Positions 44,679 through 52,723 of a DNA stretch of 64,000 nucleotides are shown one piece after another. The stretch's first letter is position 1. Every line of letters starts with the position of its first letter. This DNA is from Mesorhizobium sp. M2E.F.Ca.ET.219.01.1.1. Lineage in GTDB: Bacteria; Pseudomonadota; Alphaproteobacteria; Rhizobiales; Rhizobiaceae. The stretch is taken from positions 450,500 to 514,499 of the forward strand of contig NZ_SADT02000004.1 of assembly GCF_004016445.2 (NCBI RefSeq), written 5' to 3'. The position numbers were made by a program, and so were the translations under genes. The notes beneath the pieces were generated by a model. It was given only the letters and a program-made list of their open reading frames with translations, was not told the DNA's origin and searched no databases.

Positions 44679-45215
44679 CTATTTAAGATATTTGCCGGCG
44701 AGCTCTGAGCATCGAAGTATCTCGCCATCAAACTCCGTCTCTGTCATCCCTTCGATCTCGCGCAGGCAGAGCTTGTATCCAGCGACAGTATCCTCGGCGA
44801 GGACTTCGCTTACGACATTTTTGCGGAAGCTCTTTAGCTCCCGTCGGTCGACATTTGCAGCGCGCGAGATCTGCGACAAGGCATCGTCAATGCTCATTTG
44901 CTTGCGGCTGTGTAAGGCTGTCACAGATGCTGCAAGCCACGCCATCGGAGCGAAGCTTTCTGCCGGTTTTGATGCATTCGACTTCCGGCCTGCTGCCTTC
45001 ATTTTCTCGTCGTAGAGACGATGCACGAGCCGCATGATTGGCATGATGCTTTCATGGCTCGGCACGGTTTCGCTGAGGTATCGACGGATAGCGCGCAGGG
45101 CCGCCAATTCGTCGCCTTGGCTGGCGGCAAGCTCGGTCACCAATTGTTTATGTCGGTTCCAAAGGATAAGGGCGTCGGCCACTTCGTGTGCCAGGGCGAT
45201 AGGCTGTTCATCCAT
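44679..45215 (-). CDS. Hypothetical protein next to the integrase
   Basis: 178 residues, helical, no known domain. The C-terminal half includes MSIDDALSQISRAANVDRRELKSFRKNVVSEVLAEDTVAGYKL, resembling a DNA-binding or SAM-like helix bundle. Its start overlaps the integrase stop by 8 bases, so both were transcribed together. Confidence 0.6.
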   Translation of the reverse strand: MDEQPIALAHEVADALILWNRHKQLVTELAASQGDELAALRAIRRYLSETVPSHESIMPIMRLVHRLYDEKMKAAGRKSNASKPAESFAPMAWLAASVTALHSRKQMSIDDALSQISRAANVDRRELKSFRKNVVSEVLAEDTVAGYKLCLREIEGMTETEFDGEILRCSELAGKYLK

Positions 45216-46378
45216 TGCAGTAAGCCTCCCAAGCCGTCATCAACTCCCGCCGCTTCTCCAGCGCTGATTCCCGCCGGTATGCCGCCTTGGTCTTGTCGCG
45301 GATGGTGTGAGCCAGGGCGGCTTCCGCGACATCCTCTTCAAAATTGGTCTTGTCCCCTGCCCAGTCGCGGAAAGAGCTTCGAAGGCCATGCAGCGTCGCG
45401 GCCTTGTCGGGCGAGGCAAGCCGCAGAGCCTTCGTCATTGCTGTGTCGGATATCGGCCGGTCTTCCACATCGCCGGCGAAGATCAGGTCGGACGTTGCGC
45501 GTTGCCGCATCACTTCCACGATGGCAAGCGCGCGATCGGCGAGCGGCACGACATGAGCCTTGCCGGCCTTCATGCGTTCGGCGGGAACGGTCCACGTCTT
45601 TGCCTTCACGTCGATTTCAGAAATTTTTTGCGCCTCGAGCCTCGCCGGATCGGGCAGCAGTGAGCGTCACGAACTCGACCGCTCTCGCCGCGGTCCCGGT
45701 CGACTCGCGCAGCTTCGCCATCATCGCCGGCGTCTTGTCGTAGGCGAGCGCCGCATGATGGCCGCGCGATAGTTTTTGACGCTCAGGCATCACCTTGTCG
45801 AGCAACCCGCGCCAGCGGGCCGGATTGCCTGCTGTGCGCCATTCATGGGCAATCCCGTAGTCGATCACCGCTTGGATACGCGAACGCAGCCTGTCGGCCG
45901 TCTCTGGCCGCTCTTGCCAGTGTGGCAGGAGGCATTCCTTGACGTCGCCGAGGGTGATATCGGCCACAGGAAGGGCATGGAGCGGCTTGGCGTACTCCTT
46001 CAGGGTCATTTCCCATTGCGCCTTGTGCTTGGCGTTTTTCCAGTTCCCTGCCTTCGCCTTCAGCAATTCGTCCATGCAGTGTTCGAAGGTGATGACGCGC
46101 GGTGTGGGTTTGGCTTCGACCCGCAGCTCTTCGCCACGAGCAAGGCGCTGGCGTAGCACTTCGGCCTTCTCCCGCGCCAGAACGAGCGAGACCGGCGCCG
46201 TGCCCTGTCCATAGCCTCCCAGGCCGAGCTCAGATCGCTTGCCGTCACGCTTGTAGATGAAGAACCATTGGCGACTGCCGCCCTTCCTGATGCGCAGGAA
46301 AAGCCCGTCGCCGTCGCTGTAGACACCGGCCTTGTCGATGCGCTTCAAGCCGGCTTCAGAAAGCTTGTGTCGAGCCAT
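45208..46378 (-). pseudogene. Tyrosine integrase interrupted by a frameshift
   Basis: The N-terminal part (46378 to the stop at 45617) has the DUF4102/Arm domain (VYSDGDGLFLRIRKGGSRQW), the core-binding domain and the catalytic Arg in LTAARSGEARG. The C-terminal part (about 45630 to 45208) carries HGLRSSFRDW and the tyrosine region ending KAAYRRESALEKRRELMTAWEAYC. At a run of six A (minus strand; T at 45624-45629) the frame shifts: removing one A gives an uninterrupted GAKISEIDVKAKTW junction. It is either a real mutation, slippage or a sequencing error. When intact it would recombine at the tRNA-Ser att site. Confidence 0.85.
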
Positions 46379-46483
46379 TTTCCGAGTCCCGTTGCCATAA
46401 CCGCAAACGTGACTTTATTAACTTTATCGGCAATTACAATGGGTTATTGGCAATAAAGACGGTAGAAACGGCGGAACGGCGGG

Positions 46484-46497
46484 CACTCCCTCCGCCA
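46484..46497 (+). repeat. attR
   Basis: CACTCCCTCCGCCA, identical to the tRNA-Ser 3' end, 105 bases beyond the integrase start. Confidence 0.88.
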
Positions 46498-46504
46498 GAT
46501 GCTA

Positions 46505-46618
46505 TCATCGGCTTTCAAGTGAATCTCGGCGCCGTCCTCCCCAGGCTAGCTTGAAACCGACATCAGCGCCATAGCTCTGCAAGCCGGCGCCGAACTTGCC
46601 GTCGAAGGCGGCGGACAT
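46505..46618 (-). pseudogene. Possible remnant of an autotransporter beta-barrel C-terminus
   Basis: A 37-codon frame on the minus strand reading MSAAFDGKFGAGLQSYG and then a VGFKLAW-type end, resembling the last strands of autotransporter barrels. It is followed by an unrelated RRRDSLESR tail, and upstream the frame turns into a different reading frame, so it is a fragment. It lies just outside attR. Low confidence because the match is short. Confidence 0.35.
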
Positions 46619-46737
46619 GGAGGTTTTCGAACCCAATTTGGACCGAAGCGGCCCCGAACGCCGAGGCATGACGGTCAACCGTTGGTGAAGCAGCGTTTAT
46701 TTGATTTCTCGGACAAAACATGCTGCTTCTCGCGCCC

Positions 46738-47127
46738 ATGAAAAAGCTCAGCCTGATGGTTCTGGCGTCGTTGGCGCCGGTCTTGCCGGCCAAGGCGATG
46801 GACAATGCGTTGCGCGCCGGCCTGATGAAACTCGATCCCGAAACCCGCCTCGAGCAGCGCTGCGACGCCGAAGTGCTCGACCGGATCAGCCAAGACGATC
46901 ACAACTACAAGGCCGACCGCGTCGTGGCCTACGCCTTTGCCACGCCGCAGATGAGTGCCGATGCCATCAAGAGCTCGGGCGCCGCCTTCCGCAGCAAGGG
47001 CCAATGGTACCGGTTGACATTCAAATGCGAGACCGGGCCGGACCACATGCAGGTGCTGCAGTTCCGCTACAAGATCGGCGATGAAATCCCGGAGTCCGAC
47101 TGGGCCAAATACAATCTCTATGACTAG
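46738..47127 (+). CDS. DUF930-family secreted protein
   Basis: 129 residues from the ATG at 46738, signal peptide MKKLSLMVLASLAPVLPAKA. The body has LDPETRLEQRCDAEVLDRI and DHNYKADRVVAYAFATPQ, and ends with the FKCETGPDHMQVLQFRYKIGDEIP stretch of DUF930. Function unknown; periplasmic. A start six codons earlier is possible but lacks a signal-peptide logic. Confidence 0.83.
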   Translation: MKKLSLMVLASLAPVLPAKAMDNALRAGLMKLDPETRLEQRCDAEVLDRISQDDHNYKADRVVAYAFATPQMSADAIKSSGAAFRSKGQWYRLTFKCETGPDHMQVLQFRYKIGDEIPESDWAKYNLYD

Positions 47128-47296
47128 TTTGCGCCCGTCCGCCTGACCGGTGAACACCCGAAATCGTTGAGGGTTAGCGCTGGCGGCGCCGTTTTCCGGC
47201 GATGTCCAAACCTGCGTCTTGACGCCGGTGAACCATGTCTTTAGGGCCGTCTGGGTATTGGGCGACCCGGCATTTCAGGCAAGGGATTTCTAGTCT

Positions 47297-47983
47297 ATGG
47301 AAATATTCACTGCCGCAGGCCTTTCAGCTCTCCTCCAGGTCGTCGCAATCGATCTCGCGCTCGCCGGCGACAACGCAATTGTAATTGGCCTCGCGGCCGC
47401 CGGCCTTCCGGCTGATCAGCGCAAGCGCGCCATCATTGTCGGCATCGCCGCGGCCACGGTCCTGCGCATCATCTTCGCCCTCATCACGCAATGGCTGCTG
47501 AGCATCGGCCCGATGCTGCTTATCGCGGGCGGCCTTCTGCTTCTGTGGGTGTGCTGGAAGATGTGGCGCGAACTGCGCGTCAGCCATGACGACGAGCGTG
47601 ACGCGACCGAAGCGCTGTCGAACAGCGATTACAACAAGGACGGATCTGTCGCCGGCAAGGGTGCACGCAAGACATTCTCGCAGGCCGCGTGGCAGATCGT
47701 GATCGCCGATGTCTCGATGTCGCTCGACAATGTGCTTGCCGTCGCGGGCGCCGCCATGAAGCATCCGACGGTGCTGATCATCGGGCTGGCCCTATCGATC
47801 GCGCTGATGGGTTTTGCCGCATCCTTTGTCGCGCGCCTCCTGCATAGATATCGCTGGATCGCCTATGTCGGCCTGCTGATCATCTTGTATGTCGCGATAA
47901 ACATGCTTCTCGGAGGCGCCGTGCAGCAGTTTCCCGACCATTTTGCCTTCCTGGCGCCATGGTTCGGATCGGACAGCCATTAG
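47297..47983 (+). CDS. TerC/YjbE-family integral membrane protein
   Basis: 228 residues with seven hydrophobic segments. Typical acidic motifs DLALAGDNAIVIGLAA and DVSMSLDNVLAVAGAA, which in the family are linked to metal (manganese) export. A cytosolic loop of about 40 charged residues separates the halves. I looked for a yybP-ykoY manganese riboswitch upstream (47128-47296) and did not find its conserved parts. Confidence 0.9.
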   Translation: MEIFTAAGLSALLQVVAIDLALAGDNAIVIGLAAAGLPADQRKRAIIVGIAAATVLRIIFALITQWLLSIGPMLLIAGGLLLLWVCWKMWRELRVSHDDERDATEALSNSDYNKDGSVAGKGARKTFSQAAWQIVIADVSMSLDNVLAVAGAAMKHPTVLIIGLALSIALMGFAASFVARLLHRYRWIAYVGLLIILYVAINMLLGGAVQQFPDHFAFLAPWFGSDSH

Positions 47984-48158
47984 CGCTCCTCAGGGCGGAC
48001 GTCTGACGCCCACCTCTTGTCCTGTCGACGGCAGTTTGCTTCTCCGCCGAAGCGTGCTATTGCGCCGCGCGAATGGCTCAAAGCCGCGCCGTAGATCGAC
48101 CTTCAGAAGCCTGAGGCTCAACCCTCGATCTCGCCATCACCTCTTGGAAAACAAGTTT

Positions 48159-49472
48159 ATGTCCGCCCCACGCGTCAGCTTCGTCAGTCTTGGATGTCCG
48201 AAAGCGCTCGTCGATTCCGAGCGCATCATCACGCGGCTGCGCGCCGAAGGCTATGAGATCGCCCGCAAGCATGACGGCGCCGACCTCGTCGTCGTCAACA
48301 CCTGCGGCTTCCTCGATTCCGCTCGCGACGAGTCGCTCAACGCCATCGGCTCCGCGCTTTCGGAAAACGGCCGCGTCATCGTCACCGGCTGCCTAGGCGC
48401 CGAGCCTGAGGTCATCCGCGAGAAGCATCCCAATGTGCTGGCGATCACCGGGCCGCAGGCCTATGAGAGCGTGATGGCGGCGGTCCACGAGGCGGCTCCG
48501 CCCAGCCACGATCCCTATGTAGACCTTTTGCCGCCGCAGGGCGTGAAGCTGACGCCGCGCCACTACGCCTATCTGAAGATCTCCGAGGGCTGCAACAACC
48601 GCTGCACCTTCTGCATCATCCCGGCGCTGCGCGGCGATCTCGTTTCGCGGCCGGCGGCGGATGTGCTGCGCGAGGCGGAAAAACTCGCCAGGGCCGGCGT
48701 CAAGGAAATCCTCGTCATCTCGCAGGACACGAGCGCCTACGGCGTCGACATCAAGTACCAGACATCGACGTTCGGCGATCGCGAGGTGCGGGCGAAATTC
48801 CTCGACCTTGCCGAGGAGCTCGGAAAGCTCGGCATCTGGATACGCATGCATTATGTGTACCCCTACCCGCATGTCGCCGATGTCATTCCGCTGATGGCGG
48901 AAGGGAAGATCCTCCCCTACCTCGATATCCCCTTCCAGCATGCCTCGCCGCAGGTGCTGAAGAACATGCGGCGCCCCGCGCATGGCGAAAGGACGCTGGA
49001 CCGCATCCGCGGCTGGCGAGAGATTTGCCCCGATCTCGCCATCCGCTCGACCTTCATCGTCGGTTTCCCCGGCGAGACCGAAGACGATTTCCAGATGCTG
49101 CTCGACTGGCTGGACGAAGCGAAGATCGATCGCGCCGGCTGCTTCAAATACGAGCCGGTCAAGGGCGCGCGCTCCAACGATCTCGGTCTTGAGCAGGTGC
49201 CGCAGGAGGTCAAGGAAGCGCGCTGGCATCGTTTCATGCAGCGCCAGCAGAAGATTTCCGCCGCGCAGCTGGCCAAGAAGGTCGGAAAGCGCCTGCCGGT
49301 GCTGATCGACGAGGCGCACGGCACATCGGCCAAGGGCCGCACCAAATACGACGCGCCGGAGATCGACGGCTCTGTGCACATCCAGTCGCGCCGCCCGCTG
49401 CGCGCCGGCGAGATCGTCACCGTCAAGATCGACCGCGCCGACGCCTACGATCTTTATGGATCGGCCGTCTGA
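48159..49472 (+). CDS. rimO: Ribosomal protein S12 methylthiotransferase
   Basis: 437 residues. The N-terminal cluster cysteines are C13 (SLGCPKALVDSE), C49 (NTCGF) and C78 (TGCLGAEP); radical SAM cysteines are C145, C149 and C152 (EGCNNRCTFC). A TRAM domain closes the protein. The enzyme methylthiolates an aspartate of S12. The frame is open upstream to 47943 over TerC, but the ATG at 48159 is the family start. Confidence 0.96.
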   Translation: MSAPRVSFVSLGCPKALVDSERIITRLRAEGYEIARKHDGADLVVVNTCGFLDSARDESLNAIGSALSENGRVIVTGCLGAEPEVIREKHPNVLAITGPQAYESVMAAVHEAAPPSHDPYVDLLPPQGVKLTPRHYAYLKISEGCNNRCTFCIIPALRGDLVSRPAADVLREAEKLARAGVKEILVISQDTSAYGVDIKYQTSTFGDREVRAKFLDLAEELGKLGIWIRMHYVYPYPHVADVIPLMAEGKILPYLDIPFQHASPQVLKNMRRPAHGERTLDRIRGWREICPDLAIRSTFIVGFPGETEDDFQMLLDWLDEAKIDRAGCFKYEPVKGARSNDLGLEQVPQEVKEARWHRFMQRQQKISAAQLAKKVGKRLPVLIDEAHGTSAKGRTKYDAPEIDGSVHIQSRRPLRAGEIVTVKIDRADAYDLYGSAV

Positions 49473-49504
49473 TCGTCCTCGAACGCGAAGGCACACCGAA
49501 TGAG

Positions 49505-49528
49505 AAAGGGCGCCGCGCGGCGCCCTTT
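49505..49528. terminator. Bidirectional terminator between rimO and the ABC transporter
   Basis: A perfect 24-base palindrome: AAAGGGCGCC, loop GCGC, GGCGCCCTTT, with a T-rich tail on the plus side (CCTTTTG). It lies between convergent genes and can serve both. Confidence 0.88.
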
Positions 49529-49553
49529 CCTTTTGACATCAGTAACTTGCAGC

Positions 49554-50621
49554 TTACTGCGGCAGCTTGTCGTCGACGCCCTTGACGTAGAAATTCATGC
49601 CGAGCAGCGTGCCGTCGTCGGCAACCTCGCCGTCCTTCAGCCAGGGCGAGCCGTCCTGCTTGGAGACCGGTCCGGTGAAGGGGTTCCAGCCGCCGGCGAT
49701 CTTCTTCGTGGTCGCCTCTGCCATCGCCTTGACGTCGTCGGGCATGTTGGTGAAGGGCGCGAGCTTGACGGCGCCGTCCTTGATGCCGAGCCACACATTG
49801 TCCGGCTTCCAGGTGCCGTCGAGCGCGGCCTGGACGCGGCTGATATAGTAGGGACCCCACTCGTCGGTGAGCGCGGTCAGCTGCGCGTTCGGCGCGAACT
49901 TGATCATGTCGGAGGACTGGCCGAAGCCATGCAGCTTGCGCTCCTCGGCGACCTGCAGCGCCGCAGTGGAATCGGTGTGCTGCACGATGATGTCGGCGCC
50001 CTGGTCGAACAGCGCTTTGGCGGCGTCGGCCTCCTTGCCCGGATCGAACCAGGAGTTCACCCACACGATCTTGACCTTGAAGTCGGGATTGACCGACTGC
50101 GCGCCGAGCATGAAGGAGTTGATGCCCATCACCACTTCCGGGATCGGGAAGGAGACGATGTAGCCGGCAAGGCCCTTCTTCGATTCCTTGGCCGCGATCT
50201 GGCCGAGCACGTAGCGGCCTTCATAGAAGCGGGCGTTGTAGATGCCGAGATTCTTGCCGGTCTTGTAGCCTGTGGCATGCTCGAACATCACCTTGGGAAA
50301 TTTCTTGGCGACCTTCACCTCGGCGTCCATGAAGCCAAAGGAAGTGCCGAAGATGATCTTGCACTTCTCGCGCGCCAGGCGCTCGAAGGCGCGGTCGGCG
50401 TCGGGGCCTTCCGAGACGTTTTCGAGATAAGCGGTCTCGACCTTGTCGCCGAGTGCCTTCTCGACCTGGAGCCGGCCTTGGTCGTGCTGGTAGGAATAGC
50501 CGAAGTCGCCGATCGGGCCTGTATAGACCCAGCAGGCCTTCAGCTTGTCGGCCGCCTCGGCGGTTGCCGCGACCGACAGCGCCGCGGCAGTTGTCATCAA
50601 CGCAATAAGCAGTTTTTTCAT
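49554..50621 (-). CDS. BMP-family substrate-binding protein of an ABC transporter
   Basis: 355 residues, signal peptide MKKLLIALMTTAAALSVAATAEA. The Bmp/Med fold is recognised from KLKACWVYTGPIGDFGYSYQHDQGR, FGTSFGFMD and VIVQHTDSTAALQVAEE. Such proteins bind purine nucleosides or related ligands in the periplasm. GAGAGG lies 8 bases before the ATG. Genes for two permeases and an ATPase follow upstream in the same direction, the standard order for this transporter class. Confidence 0.93.
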   Translation of the reverse strand: MKKLLIALMTTAAALSVAATAEAADKLKACWVYTGPIGDFGYSYQHDQGRLQVEKALGDKVETAYLENVSEGPDADRAFERLAREKCKIIFGTSFGFMDAEVKVAKKFPKVMFEHATGYKTGKNLGIYNARFYEGRYVLGQIAAKESKKGLAGYIVSFPIPEVVMGINSFMLGAQSVNPDFKVKIVWVNSWFDPGKEADAAKALFDQGADIIVQHTDSTAALQVAEERKLHGFGQSSDMIKFAPNAQLTALTDEWGPYYISRVQAALDGTWKPDNVWLGIKDGAVKLAPFTNMPDDVKAMAEATTKKIAGGWNPFTGPVSKQDGSPWLKDGEVADDGTLLGMNFYVKGVDDKLPQ

Positions 50622-50672
50622 AGTGTTACCTCTCTGAGTTAAGCCTTGGAGCTTCCCGTCTTTTTGTTGTCG

Positions 50673-51593
50673 TCAACGATCCGGAACGAATGGCTGCCCC
50701 AACGAAGCCGGCGTGTTCATCATCGTCAGCCGCTTGTTGCGCGAGATTAGAACGAGAACCACGATGGTTGCCAGATAGGGTAGCGAAGAAAGAAACTGCG
50801 ACGGCACCGGAATGCCAAAAGCCTGTGCATGAAGCTGGCCGATCCACACCGCGCCGAAGATATAGGCGCCGGCCAGCACCCGCCACGGTCGCCAGGAAGC
50901 GAACACCACCAGCGCCAGCGCGATCCAGCCGCGCCCCGCGCTCATGTTCTCCACCCATTGCGGCGTGTAGACCAGCGACAGATGACCGCCGGCAAGGCCG
51001 GCGCAGGCGCCGCCGAAGATCACCGCCAAATAACGGTAGCGGATGACCTTGATGCCGAGCGCATGCGCCGACGTATGGCTGTCGCCGATGGAGCGCAGCG
51101 TAAGGCCGGTGCGCGTCCTGAACAGGAACCACATGACCGCCGCGGTCAGCGCGATGGAAATGTAGAACACCGGGTCCTGGCCGAAGATCAGCCTGCCGAC
51201 GACCGGGATCGAGCTGATCACCGGAATATCGAGATTGGGCAGCCTGACGCCCGGCTGGCCGACGAAGCTGGTGCCGATCATGCCGGAGAGGCCGAGGCCG
51301 AGCAGTGTCAGCGACAGGCCGGTCGCCACCTGGTTGGTCGCGAGCGACAGCGTCATGACGGCGAAAAGCAGCGAAAACAGCGCGCCGACGATGATCGCGG
51401 CAAGCAGGCCGATCCACGGTGACCCGGTGAGGTAGCCGGCGCCGAAGCCGCCGACGGCTCCCATGATCATCATGCCCTCGACGCCGAGATTGAGCACGCC
51501 CGAGCGTTCGACCACAAGTTCTCCGATCGCCGCGATCAGCAGCGGCGTCGCGGCGGTCGCGATGGTCAAAAGGATGTTGACGGTGATGTCCAT
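50673..51593 (-). CDS. ABC transporter permease (nucleoside/BMP type)
   Basis: 306 residues, about eight to nine hydrophobic segments; begins MDITVNILLTIATAATPLLIAAIGELVVERSGVLNLGVEGMM, the BPD-2 family signature (RSGVLNLGVEG), and has GLTLRSIGDSHTSAHALGIKV, the EAA-like loop. Its start overlaps the preceding permease stop by one base. Confidence 0.93.
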   Translation of the reverse strand: MDITVNILLTIATAATPLLIAAIGELVVERSGVLNLGVEGMMIMGAVGGFGAGYLTGSPWIGLLAAIIVGALFSLLFAVMTLSLATNQVATGLSLTLLGLGLSGMIGTSFVGQPGVRLPNLDIPVISSIPVVGRLIFGQDPVFYISIALTAAVMWFLFRTRTGLTLRSIGDSHTSAHALGIKVIRYRYLAVIFGGACAGLAGGHLSLVYTPQWVENMSAGRGWIALALVVFASWRPWRVLAGAYIFGAVWIGQLHAQAFGIPVPSQFLSSLPYLATIVVLVLISRNKRLTMMNTPASLGQPFVPDR

Positions 51594-52723
51594 CAGCGGG
51601 CCTCCTCGAGCTTGGGCGCCGCTTCGAGTTGCGCCGTGCCATTCGCCTTCGTCAGCGCCATGCCGATCAGGCGGATGCGGTAGTGGATGAGCGTGTCGCA
51701 GCCGAGCACGAAGAACAAAAGCATGCCCTGGAAGACGCGCGCCACCTTGTCGGAGATGCCGAGCGCGCTCTGCACCGCCTCGCCGCCGAGATAGGTCAGC
51801 GCCAGCACAAGGCCCGCGGCCACGATGCCGAGCGGATTGAGCCTGCCGAGGAAGGCGACGATGATGGCGGTGAAGCCATAGCCGGGCGAGATCACCGGCT
51901 GCAATTGGCCGATGGCGCCGGAAACTTCCGAGATGCCTGCAAGGCCGGCCAGCGCGCCGGAGAGAAGGAAGGTGAAGAACACCATCCTGTTGAAGCCAAA
52001 GCCGGCAAAGCGCCCTGCTCGTGGGCTGGAACCCAGCACGCGCACTTCAAAGCCCTTGAGCATGCGGCTCATCATCAGCCAGATCGCAACTGCAGCGACC
52101 AGCGCGAAGACGAAGCCCCAATTGGCGCGGCCGGCATCGGGCATCAGTTCGGGCAGCACGGCCGAGTCGCCGAACTGGATGGTCTGCGGGAAGCCATGGC
52201 CTTCCGGGTCGCGCCATGGGCCGCGCACCAGCCAGTCGAGGAAAAGCTGCGCGACATAGACCAGCATCAGGCTGGTCAGGATCTCATTGGTGCTGAAGCG
52301 CGTCTTCAAAAACGCCGGGATCGATGCGTAAAAGGCGCCGCCGACCATGCCCAGCAGGAGCATCAGCGGGATCACCAGCGGGCCTTCGAATTGCGGGAAC
52401 AGCACCGGGATGATCGAGCCGAAGATCGCGCCGAATATGAACTGGCCTTCGGCGCCGATGTTCCAGATGTTGGCCTTGTAGCAGACCGACAGGCCGACAG
52501 CGATCAGGATCAGCGGCGCCGCCTTGATGGCCAGCTCGTGCAATTGCCAGACTTCGCTGATCGGCTGGATGAAATAGATGTTGAACGCATCCAGCGGATT
52601 GACGCCGAGCAATGCGAACATGATGCCGCCGGCGATCATCGTCAGCGCGAAGGCAATGAAAGGCGACAGCACCGAAAACAGCGCCGAGCGCTGCGGACGT
52701 TTGACCAGTTCGATGCGCATCAT
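51593..52723 (-). CDS. ABC transporter permease (nucleoside/BMP type)
   Basis: 376 residues with about ten membrane helices. ILIAVGLSVCYKANIWNIGAEGQFIFGA is the conserved permease signature and SMFEVRVLGSSPRAGRFAGF-like loop (GFEVRVLGSSPRAGRFAGF) the coupling region. It partners the smaller permease. A start at 52720 is equally possible; 52723 gives the ATGA overlap with the ATPase gene. Confidence 0.93.
   Translation of the reverse strand: MMRIELVKRPQRSALFSVLSPFIAFALTMIAGGIMFALLGVNPLDAFNIYFIQPISEVWQLHELAIKAAPLILIAVGLSVCYKANIWNIGAEGQFIFGAIFGSIIPVLFPQFEGPLVIPLMLLLGMVGGAFYASIPAFLKTRFSTNEILTSLMLVYVAQLFLDWLVRGPWRDPEGHGFPQTIQFGDSAVLPELMPDAGRANWGFVFALVAAVAIWLMMSRMLKGFEVRVLGSSPRAGRFAGFGFNRMVFFTFLLSGALAGLAGISEVSGAIGQLQPVISPGYGFTAIIVAFLGRLNPLGIVAAGLVLALTYLGGEAVQSALGISDKVARVFQGMLLFFVLGCDTLIHYRIRLIGMALTKANGTAQLEAAPKLEEAR

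Larger units (their letters stand above)
35649..46497. mobile_element. 10.8-kb integrated element in tRNA-Ser(UGA): prophage remnant or phage-satellite-like island
   Basis: Bounded by a 14-bp direct repeat of the tRNA 3' end (35649-35662; 46484-46497). Nearly all genes are on the minus strand and overlap by ATGA. In transcription order they are: broken tyrosine integrase, unknown, AlpA-type regulator, small proteins, a replication-like protein, a prohead-protease-like protein, small proteins, a phage-type glycosyltransferase, LamG protein and others, ending at a terminator near the left border. No portal, major capsid, large terminase or tail gene was found. Boundaries are well supported; whether it is a decayed prophage or a satellite is open. 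Confidence 0.85.

Noticed and set aside
47128..47296. Possible yybP-ykoY manganese riboswitch upstream of the TerC gene
   Set aside because: Expected because TerC genes often have one, but the conserved core elements are not present.
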